A DNA stretch of 21,757 nucleotides from the NCBI GenBank assembly GCA_000434935.1, contig FR882208.1:47591-69347 (forward strand). Direction: 5' to 3'. The stretch is from Bacteroides sp. CAG:709 (GTDB taxonomy: Bacteria; Bacteroidota; Bacteroidia; Bacteroidales; UBA932). A model generated the notes under the pieces. It made no database searches, was not told the origin of the DNA, and saw only the letters and a list, made by a program, of their open reading frames with translations. Position numbers and translations under genes: made by a program. Positions 14,032 to 21,533 of this stretch are shown here, in pieces; the first letter of the stretch is position 1; each line of letters opens with the position of its first letter.

Positions 14032-15156
14032 TTAGTCCTTCTTGATGATTTCTTTTCCCGGAGCAGGATTCTGCTGCTGAATGGCTTTACGCATCCATTT
14101 GTATGGAGGATTGTTTACCTTCTCATTACTGAAACGATAAGCGCCGAATCCTCCCTTTCTGAAGCCATTTGCAGGCTGCCAGTCTGCAAATCCTACAAGA
14201 GACGGCATGACTTTCTTGTCCCACTTGTAATCATCTTTGTCAAACCACCAGAATCCACCGTTCAAGCAGTCAATAGCACTTTCAAGATTCTCTGTCGCAA
14301 TGAACTTTTTAGTAATTTCTTCCTCTGACATTACAGATGAGAAAGCCGAAATGGTACTATTCAGACGATATTGCAAACTCCTGGCATTATTGGCCGTATT
14401 CGGGCCGACAAAACTGGTAGTTGCATAAGCCTGGTTCACGAAATAATCGAAATACTTGATAAGATTTGCCGCATTAGGCATTGCGGTATAATATCCGTCG
14501 ACAATAAAAATCTTGTCTGTACCGGACTGAGGACCGATATACTTGCCCATTTCTTCTACGAACCAAGTAAAATACTGTCTGTTACGGCAAAGTGATCCAC
14601 CATACTCACCCGGCTCATAGTCGATATCGATACCGCTGAAACCATAGATGTTCAAAGAATCGGCAACAGCCTTAGTCCATTTGATGATGGAGTTATGGAT
14701 AGCCTCTTCATCACCATCTTTCCACCCCCAGTAATCCTTACGCTCCTGAACAGTAGTGTACTCACCAGGAGAATAGAAGCATCCTACCTCTGCTACGAAT
14801 GAGCAGATAAGCACCTTGGTACCCTTTACCTGTGTGACGAAATCAAGGTCTGCCTTCTTGGTAGGGGTAAGATGGGCATTGTTCCACAAAGAAATGATAT
14901 CCATAGAGTCAGGAACTGCCTGAAGCATGTTGTTCGTAGCGACACCGCCTTCACCCCATTCACTGAACCATCCGAATGAAACAGAGTGGTCGCTTTTCTT
15001 AAACGCCCTGAGCGCCTCATAATAAGCATCATCCTTTGTAATTTCGGTCATTGGCCTATCGAATTCTTTCGGCTCAGGTGTTGTCCAGTCACTACAGCCT
15101 GTCACAGCGAAAACCGCAACTGCCGGAATGAGTGCTTTCAATATATTGAATTTCAT
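14032..15156 (-). CDS. GH18 family endo-glycosidase-like lipoprotein
   Basis: A 374-residue lipoprotein of glycoside hydrolase family 18, endo-beta-N-acetylglucosaminidase-like. The lipobox is AVTGC (Cys21), followed by SDWTTPEPKE, so surface display is likely. The active-site strand reads YGFSGIDIDYEPGE (171-184): Asp177, Asp179 and Glu181 form the DxDxE core, with Glu181 the expected acid/base. The first position of the classic DG.D.D.E signature, normally Asp/Asn, is Ser174. The beta-barrel is also marked by VSFGWFSEWG (59-68) and VNQAYA (240-245), the usual Q.Y/M.Y strand that contacts the N-acetyl group. The likely substrate is the GlcNAc-beta-1,4-GlcNAc core of N-glycans or a related polymer. 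Some PUL-encoded GH18-like proteins are non-catalytic binders, so activity is not certain. It lies 20 bases after susD. Confidence 0.87.
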   Translation of the reverse strand: MKFNILKALIPAVAVFAVTGCSDWTTPEPKEFDRPMTEITKDDAYYEALRAFKKSDHSVSFGWFSEWGEGGVATNNMLQAVPDSMDIISLWNNAHLTPTKKADLDFVTQVKGTKVLICSFVAEVGCFYSPGEYTTVQERKDYWGWKDGDEEAIHNSIIKWTKAVADSLNIYGFSGIDIDYEPGEYGGSLCRNRQYFTWFVEEMGKYIGPQSGTDKIFIVDGYYTAMPNAANLIKYFDYFVNQAYATTSFVGPNTANNARSLQYRLNSTISAFSSVMSEEEITKKFIATENLESAIDCLNGGFWWFDKDDYKWDKKVMPSLVGFADWQPANGFRKGGFGAYRFSNEKVNNPPYKWMRKAIQQQNPAPGKEIIKKD

Positions 15157-15176
15157 ATTCTATCTGATTTTATAGA

Positions 15177-16688
15177 TTAATTTTTCTTTGCCCAGAAAAG
15201 ATCTACGGACTCGTCATCCTTGCCACCGAGCAAGCTTACAGCAGCTGCATAATTGTCTTTGTTCAATGTATGCTCCTTGTAAGAGTAACGGAGTCTGCGG
15301 AGACCGCGGGCATTGTTGGTGATTACACCATTTGAAAGGTTGTCGATAACCGGAGCGAGCTCAGGATAACCTGTTCTTCTGTACTCGGTCCAAGCCTCGA
15401 TACCCATAGGATAGTTGGCAATCCATTTCTGTGTAATGATCTTTTCGAGTTTCTGCTCCTTGGTCGCACCGTCACTCCAAGCGATTGTTACCTTGGTGTT
15501 TCTGGTATAGTTAGGGAATCTACCCACAGGATCATTCTCATAAGAAGCTGGAACACTGCTTTCATCATCTATGTATTCATCAAAATCGGATACGCCCCAC
15601 TGCTCCATCGAAAGTTTTATACCATGCTCGTAGAAATCTTTTGCACTGCCTGAAATCCATCCGTTAAGAATGGCCTCGGCGATAAGGAACTGAGATTCAG
15701 CAGCTACGAAAACAGGAAGTTTGTCAGTAGCAGAGAAAGCGCACATTGAATATCCTTGAACAGCTGTTTTTTCGAAAGAGCCTTTGCCTGAACGCATTCC
15801 GATATATTTTCCGCCTGTAGACTTGGTGAAGTATGCCGGACGTCTAGGGTCATTGTAACCGTTCATGTAATCCACGATAGACGAGCCGCTTCTGAGGTCA
15901 CCCCAGGATGCGCTTGACAGCTGATAAGGGTTCGGCTGGGTGCGCGGGTCCATCATGGCATTGTCAGCATTGACATTGATGAAACCGAACGGAGACTCGT
16001 AAGCGCTCTTGAAGGCTTCTGCGTCACCGGAGCGGACTGCTGCGCGCATGATATATGAGTTGGCAAGTTTCGCCCACTTGGCATAATCTCCTGCGAATAC
16101 AGGGTCCTGGGCTGCGATAGGCTTCTTGTCAGGATATGCACTTGCATAGCCGGCAAGTACGGATGCAGCATTCTTCAGGTCCTCGATAATGCTCTTGTAG
16201 ACGTCCTCGTTCTTGTCGTAAGCCACATACATCTGGCCGTCTGTCACCTTGCTGTAAGGAATCGGGCCATACATGTCAGCGACACGCATCATAGCTGCGG
16301 CACGGAGGATATTTGCCATGGCATAATAGTGACCGGAAGCGCCTGTGAACTTCTCGATTTCGAAATAGTTAGCATAAATGTCGAGGAACATTGTTTCGTA
16401 AGGAATATTGTTCCAGGCATCGGATGCATTGAAAGTATCGAAGTTCTGACCGCCCCAACGGTTGGACAGTGTAAAGTATCCGCCAAGAGAGCCGACCATC
16501 TGGTCAATCATCTGGGAGTCATTCTGCTGCACATACATAAGAGATTCGATCATCGTCGGAATGAGAATTGACGGATCCGAACTCTTGATTGCATACGGGT
16601 CTGTATTATATTTCTCGAAATTCTTTGTACATCCTCCAAGTACGCTGAGGATAGCGCAGAAAGCGAGAACTTTGATTAATTTGTTCAT
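15177..16688 (-). CDS. SusD/RagB-like starch-binding outer-membrane lipoprotein (SusD-like_2 type)
   Basis: A 503-residue surface lipoprotein that binds glycan and closes as a lid over its SusC partner. The lipobox is VLGGC with Cys20, followed by TKNFEKYNTDPYAI, the SusD-like_2 start (short N-terminus with E..NTDP). TPR-like helices include HYYAMANILRAAAMMRVADMYGPIPYSKV (about 121-149), where DMYGPIPY is the classic SusD motif, and IITQKWIANYPMGIEAWTEYRRTGYP (about 418-443), where W.E.RRTGYP is the C-terminal hallmark. The ligand cannot be told from sequence; GH18 downstream suggests a GlcNAc-containing oligosaccharide. It starts 14 bases after the susC stop and is co-transcribed with it. 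Confidence 0.95.
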   Translation of the reverse strand: MNKLIKVLAFCAILSVLGGCTKNFEKYNTDPYAIKSSDPSILIPTMIESLMYVQQNDSQMIDQMVGSLGGYFTLSNRWGGQNFDTFNASDAWNNIPYETMFLDIYANYFEIEKFTGASGHYYAMANILRAAAMMRVADMYGPIPYSKVTDGQMYVAYDKNEDVYKSIIEDLKNAASVLAGYASAYPDKKPIAAQDPVFAGDYAKWAKLANSYIMRAAVRSGDAEAFKSAYESPFGFINVNADNAMMDPRTQPNPYQLSSASWGDLRSGSSIVDYMNGYNDPRRPAYFTKSTGGKYIGMRSGKGSFEKTAVQGYSMCAFSATDKLPVFVAAESQFLIAEAILNGWISGSAKDFYEHGIKLSMEQWGVSDFDEYIDDESSVPASYENDPVGRFPNYTRNTKVTIAWSDGATKEQKLEKIITQKWIANYPMGIEAWTEYRRTGYPELAPVIDNLSNGVITNNARGLRRLRYSYKEHTLNKDNYAAAVSLLGGKDDESVDLFWAKKN

Positions 16689-16702
16689 GATATTCTTCGT
16701 TT

Positions 16703-19700
16703 TTAGAACTGGATTTTAACATTGAAACCGAAATTTCTGGTGCTTGGAAGCATGAAATAGTCAACTCCCTGGTAATAGTTGTTGCCTGTGGCAGCTGAAA
16801 GCTCCGGATCGAACGGTGCCTTGCAGTAGATCATTGCAAGATTACGTCCTACTATGCCCAATGTAAGATTCAGCTTGTCGTTGAACCACTTCTTAGGGAA
16901 GGTATAGTTCAATGAAAGTTCCTGGAGACGGACGTTGGTGGCATCATAGAGGTAGAATGCATCATAACCTCCCTGGGCCGTACTGATCGTGGTATAATAG
17001 TCTTTAGCTCCGAGCTTACCGTAGTTTACAGCAATTCCGCCTGCATCACGCATTGCGGCAGATGCTTCTGAAACGCCATAGTAGTCGAGAATACCCTGGG
17101 TTGCAGAGTAAACGAGACCGCCTACGCGTGCGGTGAGCACTACTCCGAGGGAGATTCCCTTGTATCCGAAGTTGTTGCTCCATCCGAAGTTGCCCTTAGG
17201 TGCAAGCTGTCCGGCCTTGTATGCCTCCACTTCTTCAACCTTGATGTTGCCGTTGTTGTCCACAGCAACGCTACCGTTAAGGTCACGTGCCACTCTGTGC
17301 TTGATATAGATATCAGAGAGAGAACCGCCTTCGCGGAGGATTACCTGAGGAGCCACGTTGGCTGCACCCAACCAGTCTTTCTCGATTCTGTCCACGTCTA
17401 CCGGAAGACCGGTGATAGGGTCAGGAATACCATGAGCGAGTTCCTTTATCTTGTTCTTGTTGAAGGTATAAGTGAAATTGCTGCTCCAGCTGAAGTCACC
17501 CCATTTGTTGTCATATCCGAGAGCGAGCTCGACACCCTGGTTCTCGATGTTACCTGTCTGTGCCACGAAGTTCTTGTATCCTGAAGACGCAGAAAGCGGA
17601 GCATAGATGGTCTGGTTGTAAGTATTGGACTTGTAATATGTTACATCCAAAGAGAGGCTTTCGAGGAAGCGTACGTTGAGACCGATTTCCCATGACTTGG
17701 TATCCTCCGGCTTGAGGCTGTAAGCAGGATAGGTATCGCTCTTGCTCCAGTTGTGTGTCTGGTCGCTGTACTTGTAGCTAGGATTTGAAAGGAATCTGTC
17801 AAATGGAGAAGCTACCTGTGAATATGAACCGCGGACTTTCATGAATGTAAACCATGAAGGCATCTCGAACATATTGGAAACGACTGCAGAAAGACCTGCT
17901 GACCAGTAGAAGAATGACTTGTTGTCCGTATAGGCGAGCTGTGAAGCCCAGTCATTTCTTCCGGTGAGGGTAAGGAACAGCATGTTGTTCCAACCTGTTT
18001 CTACTGATGCGAAGACAGCCTGTGTCTGATCGTGCCATCCCTCCTGGTTGCCCTTGTAGTTGACAGCAGTATTGAGGTTGTTCGTAGCGAAGTGGTTAGG
18101 CAGGATGAGGTCACCGGAAGCGCGGGTCATCTCATATCTCTGGTCATTGATGGATGCACCGGCATTCACGATCAATCTCCAGTCACCCCAAGTCTTGTCG
18201 ACATTGGCAATGATATCACCATAGAATGATCTGTCGGTCATGTTGTCCAGCATGTAACCGCCATTGTCACCTGCGAATGTGGTCAATGTAGTCGCATAGT
18301 ACTTGGTGGTCTGGCGATATGTAGATTCGTCCAGACGTGCACGTGCGGTAACATTCAGCCATTTGAAAGGAATATACTGGAGAGAAGCATTGTACATGTA
18401 ACGACGCTTGTTCATGTCACGGTCATTGCGGTTCTGCACCCAGTAAGGGTTCTGGATATTGTGGGAACCCTCGGAATACGGCCAGTACTGTGTCTTGACA
18501 CCTGTTACAGGGTTCCATCTTTCATAGAGACGCACCTCATTGAAATCATCTCCTCTCGGGAAGAGGTAAAGACCAGGAAGAGGGTTGAAATAAGTACCCT
18601 GTGATACGAGGTTGTGGTCTTTCTGGATAATGAAGCTTGCACCGAAATCGAGGATGAGCTTGTCCTTTGCAAACTTGGCAGTATTGCGCGCGGTGAAGTT
18701 GTATCTGTCGTAGCTGCTCTCAGGAACGATACCGGTAGTATTGGTAGTGGTAGCGGAGATGTAGGTCTGGTTCTTGGCTGTGCCTGTGGAAAGTGAAACA
18801 GAGTTGATTACATCTGTACCGGTATTGAAGAATTTGCGAGGGTCATAGCTGTATGTGTCAGGAAGTTCTGCTCCCCAGCTGTTGTATCCCGCACTCTTTC
18901 CGTAACGGTCCTGCATGTCAGGCATCATGTATGCCCTTGAGAATGTGGTGCTGTTGCTGATTGTCACCTTGGTGGCACCTTCAGCGCCTTTCTTGGTGTT
19001 GATGATGATGACACCGTTCGCTGCTTCTGAACCATAAAGTGCTGCTGCAGAAGGACCTGTAAGCATGTTCACAGACTCGATATCCTCAGGGTTGATGTCG
19101 GCAGCTGACTCTGAGCTGACCATAGTGGACATTGTACCGCCGGAACCGCCGAAGCTCTTGTTGTACATAGGCACACCGTCGATCACGTAAAGAACGGTAT
19201 TGTTCTTCTCGATGGACTTCATACCACGCATAACGACACGTGTGGTACTTCCCGGGCCGCTGGCTCCTGAATTGATCTGCACACCGGCAACTTTACCGAC
19301 GAGAGAATTCACGAAGTTGGCATCCTTTACTGTAGTGAGTTTGTCAGAAGTGACTTTCTGCACATTGTAGGAAAGAGTTTTCTCCTCACGTTTGATACCG
19401 AGCGCGGTTACCACTACCTCATCGAGGAACTCGCTTGATACTTCCAATGAGAAATTCAATATGCTCTGACCTGTCCATGCGGCTTCAGCGTCCTTGTAGC
19501 CGAGAATGCTTACGACAATGACATCATTCTTTTCGAGACCGGTCAGTTTGTATTCGCCGTCAATACCGGAGATGACCGCTCCGGCCTTATCGCGAATCAT
19601 GACGGCTGCCCCTGCGACGGGACCGTTGGAATCGGTAATTCTACCTTCAACCACTCCTCCCCGTGCCTCTTGGGCATTTGCAACGGAAGGAATAGCGACA

Positions 19701-19768
19701 TTCAGGGCTCCTGCGGCGAATAGTGCCACGCATGCCCTTAAAATCGTTTGCTTCAAGTGTTTAAACAT
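16703..19768 (-). CDS. SusC/RagA family TonB-dependent outer-membrane transporter
   Basis: A 1021-residue TonB-dependent importer for oligosaccharides. The signal peptide ends about ANAQ (33). Residues about 38-110 form the carboxypeptidase-regulatory-like domain typical of SusC (VVEGRITDSNGPVAGAAVMI). The conserved SusC hinge DEVVVTALGIKREEK (116-130) leads into the plug domain (about 130-260), with GSEAANGVIIINTKKG near its end. The rest is a 22-strand barrel ending in an aromatic C-terminus (FNVKIQF). ATG 19768 is chosen for its signal peptide; the frame stays open upstream to 19816 across the promoter. It is first in the PUL operon. No N-terminal signalling domain of the FecA type is seen, so an anti-sigma partner is not expected, and no PUL regulator is encoded within the window. 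Confidence 0.95.
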   Translation of the reverse strand: MFKHLKQTILRACVALFAAGALNVAIPSVANAQEARGGVVEGRITDSNGPVAGAAVMIRDKAGAVISGIDGEYKLTGLEKNDVIVVSILGYKDAEAAWTGQSILNFSLEVSSEFLDEVVVTALGIKREEKTLSYNVQKVTSDKLTTVKDANFVNSLVGKVAGVQINSGASGPGSTTRVVMRGMKSIEKNNTVLYVIDGVPMYNKSFGGSGGTMSTMVSSESAADINPEDIESVNMLTGPSAAALYGSEAANGVIIINTKKGAEGATKVTISNSTTFSRAYMMPDMQDRYGKSAGYNSWGAELPDTYSYDPRKFFNTGTDVINSVSLSTGTAKNQTYISATTTNTTGIVPESSYDRYNFTARNTAKFAKDKLILDFGASFIIQKDHNLVSQGTYFNPLPGLYLFPRGDDFNEVRLYERWNPVTGVKTQYWPYSEGSHNIQNPYWVQNRNDRDMNKRRYMYNASLQYIPFKWLNVTARARLDESTYRQTTKYYATTLTTFAGDNGGYMLDNMTDRSFYGDIIANVDKTWGDWRLIVNAGASINDQRYEMTRASGDLILPNHFATNNLNTAVNYKGNQEGWHDQTQAVFASVETGWNNMLFLTLTGRNDWASQLAYTDNKSFFYWSAGLSAVVSNMFEMPSWFTFMKVRGSYSQVASPFDRFLSNPSYKYSDQTHNWSKSDTYPAYSLKPEDTKSWEIGLNVRFLESLSLDVTYYKSNTYNQTIYAPLSASSGYKNFVAQTGNIENQGVELALGYDNKWGDFSWSSNFTYTFNKNKIKELAHGIPDPITGLPVDVDRIEKDWLGAANVAPQVILREGGSLSDIYIKHRVARDLNGSVAVDNNGNIKVEEVEAYKAGQLAPKGNFGWSNNFGYKGISLGVVLTARVGGLVYSATQGILDYYGVSEASAAMRDAGGIAVNYGKLGAKDYYTTISTAQGGYDAFYLYDATNVRLQELSLNYTFPKKWFNDKLNLTLGIVGRNLAMIYCKAPFDPELSAATGNNYYQGVDYFMLPSTRNFGFNVKIQF

Positions 19769-19791
19769 AATTGATTTTGTTAGTTTATGTG

Positions 19792-19806
19792 GTGAATATA
19801 ATTCAC
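19792..19806 (-). promoter_or_regulatory. Palindrome at the predicted 5' end of the susC mRNA
   Basis: GTGAAT-ATA-ATTCAC, perfect 6-bp arms with a 3-base spacer. It starts about where transcription should begin (eight bases after the -7 box at 19814-19821) and ends 24 bases before the susC ATG. It could be an operator or a 5' stabilising hairpin. The placement matches the palindrome upstream of mazG. Confidence 0.45.
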
Positions 19807-19813
19807 AAGCGCA

Positions 19814-19821
19814 CAAAATTA
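19814..19821 (-). promoter_or_regulatory. -7 box of the PUL (susC) promoter
   Basis: The minus strand reads TAATTTTG, a perfect TAnnTTTG box. The expected start near 19807 gives a leader of about 38 bases before susC. The -33 half is poor (GTGA where TTG is expected at 19-21 bases), as is common for promoters that need an activator. Confidence 0.5.
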
Positions 19822-19863
19822 CAACACTTAAATCAAATTTTCACCATTTTTAAAAAACATTTA

Positions 19864-19904
19864 ATCAGAATTAGCACATTTCGGCAATTTTTTTTATCAG
19901 AATT
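19864..19904 (-). promoter_or_regulatory. Direct repeats ATCAGAATT upstream of the PUL promoter
   Basis: Two identical 9-mers (written on the plus strand) lie at 19864-19872 and 19896-19904, 32 bases apart, close to three helical turns. Relative to the predicted susC start they sit near -57 and -89, usual places for an activator. They lie in the 286-base gap (19769-20054) between the divergent susC and lipoprotein genes. Confidence 0.4.
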
Positions 19905-19985
19905 GGGCTAGAACTGCACTTTTCAAACTTTTCACGTTCGTAAGTTAACATACTCTCGGAACACTGGCGCAAATTTGTGTCTGAC

Positions 19986-20014
19986 TTGTTTTCCGCTGAA
20001 AATTCTTATACTTG
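19986..20014 (+). promoter_or_regulatory. Candidate promoter for the divergent lipoprotein gene
   Basis: TTG at 19986-19988, 18 bases, then TATACTTG at 20007-20014, one mismatch from TAnnTTTG. The spacing is one base short of the usual 19-21. The expected leader to ATG 20055 is about 34 bases. Confidence 0.35.
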
Positions 20015-20054
20015 AAGTTTGGTCGCCGGAAATTATGGCGGACAACATTTTATT

Positions 20055-21533
20055 ATGAGAAAAATATTTTTCCTTTTGGCAGGCATTGTCACATCAGCAT
20101 TGACAATATCATGCAGCGAAGAAGGTACCGGACGCAGGCCCGGCACCGATGACGGATACATTGAAATTTACGAAAATCCGAACTGGAAGATTTCTGCGGA
20201 CGCGGCAGGGCTTTCAGCCGAAGTTTCCGTGAAGAGCATCAGCAACGAATACTATTATATAGATGTCATACGCCTGAACGAGTTCACAAGCACTTTCGGC
20301 AGCGACATGAACAAGTATCTTCTGGATGAAGCCCGCATGGTAAGGCAGCAGGCGGCGCAGGAGAACAAGTCATTCAACGAGTTCGTGTCCCGAGGAAGCA
20401 GCAGCGTGTCATTCAGCGACTTGACGGCAGAGTCATGGGTAGCCGTGGCGTTCGGGATGAACAAGGATTGGACATTGACCGGAGCATACGTCTGGACGAC
20501 CTTCGACATAGACAAATTCGTACTGACATTGAACCCTTCATGGATAATAAAATATGACGGCAGGAAAGTCGATACCCAGGACGGCGTGTCGCAGGACGTG
20601 GATGTCATCAAGGTGGAAAGCTCCGACGGCAAGGATTACTGCCTGGACATTGTGATGGCAAAGGACCTGAAGTCATGGTACAACAATGACTTGGCCAAGT
20701 ACATCCAGGATGAGCCGAATTACTACAACGGCGACATCTACAATGGCGTGATGGAGCTTCTCTTCGACAGGATGCGTTCAGGAGACTGGAAGGCAGTGGC
20801 TTACGGCGTAACGCCAAAGGGCACGCCGACCGGAGAATATGCCGTGCTGGACTATACCGTAAAACCGGAAACGGCATCGGCGGAGTTCAACAGATGGCTG
20901 GGCGCGTGGAAGTTCTCCGGAAAGGATTCTGGCGGAAACCAGGTGTCATACGACATCAACATATCGTCCGTGGATCCGAACTACATCTTCAAGGTGGAGG
21001 GTTGGGAAACCGGTTCGCAGAGTAAGCAGCCAATGGACGGCTATTCTTTCGAGACAGTCTATAACAGATTCAGTGACAGGATGTTGTTCAACGGATTATA
21101 TCTCGAAACATATCAGGACAACAATAACAAGGACGTAGATTTCTGCTTCTACGGCAACTCCGATTTCAACGGGGAGCAGCTGGTTCTCACGGACGGGCGC
21201 ACAATCGCCGAGGCGGCTCTTGCCAATGATGGTAATCATGGCACCGTCAGCGGCTGCAGTTTCGACTACATTGAGAACAACAAGACCTACCCGTCGACGT
21301 TCAAGTCAATGCAGTACATGGATTTGCCTGTTTCCAGCGACGAGGTGCTGATATACAATTCGAACGTCCCGCTCTTCCCTATCACGATGACACGCAGCAC
21401 TTCCGGCAGGAGCATCTCAACGGCATCGGCACACAGCACCAAGGTTCTGCGAGTAAGACCGGCAAGACATGTCCGTGGCAATGCTTCCGTAACGTCCTCC
21501 AAAGCAAGGCGGAATCCGGGGACGCGCAAGTGA
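20055..21533 (+). CDS. Unrecognised lipoprotein with an internal duplication and a basic C-terminal tail
   Basis: I do not recognise a named family. The 492-residue protein has a lipoprotein signal (LTISC, Cys20) followed by SEE, compatible with surface exposure. Two units of about 105 residues follow, at about 45-153 and 163-268. Each ends in a similar pattern: SWVAVAFGMNKDWTLTGAYVWTTF (128-150) and DWKAVAYGVTPKGTPTGEYAVLDY (244-267), which suggests duplicated beta-sandwich domains of the Ig/FN3 kind common in Bacteroidota lipoproteins. Residues about 275-445 are another beta-rich domain starting FNRWLGAWKFSG, reminiscent of a lipocalin-like fold. The last 46 residues hold 12 Arg/Lys and no Asp/Glu, unusual for such a protein. 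Start: the frame opens at TTG 20019, but the signal peptide begins at ATG 20055. It is divergent from the PUL, so a shared role is possible but unproven. Confidence 0.75.
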   Translation: MRKIFFLLAGIVTSALTISCSEEGTGRRPGTDDGYIEIYENPNWKISADAAGLSAEVSVKSISNEYYYIDVIRLNEFTSTFGSDMNKYLLDEARMVRQQAAQENKSFNEFVSRGSSSVSFSDLTAESWVAVAFGMNKDWTLTGAYVWTTFDIDKFVLTLNPSWIIKYDGRKVDTQDGVSQDVDVIKVESSDGKDYCLDIVMAKDLKSWYNNDLAKYIQDEPNYYNGDIYNGVMELLFDRMRSGDWKAVAYGVTPKGTPTGEYAVLDYTVKPETASAEFNRWLGAWKFSGKDSGGNQVSYDINISSVDPNYIFKVEGWETGSQSKQPMDGYSFETVYNRFSDRMLFNGLYLETYQDNNNKDVDFCFYGNSDFNGEQLVLTDGRTIAEAALANDGNHGTVSGCSFDYIENNKTYPSTFKSMQYMDLPVSSDEVLIYNSNVPLFPITMTRSTSGRSISTASAHSTKVLRVRPARHVRGNASVTSSKARRNPGTRK

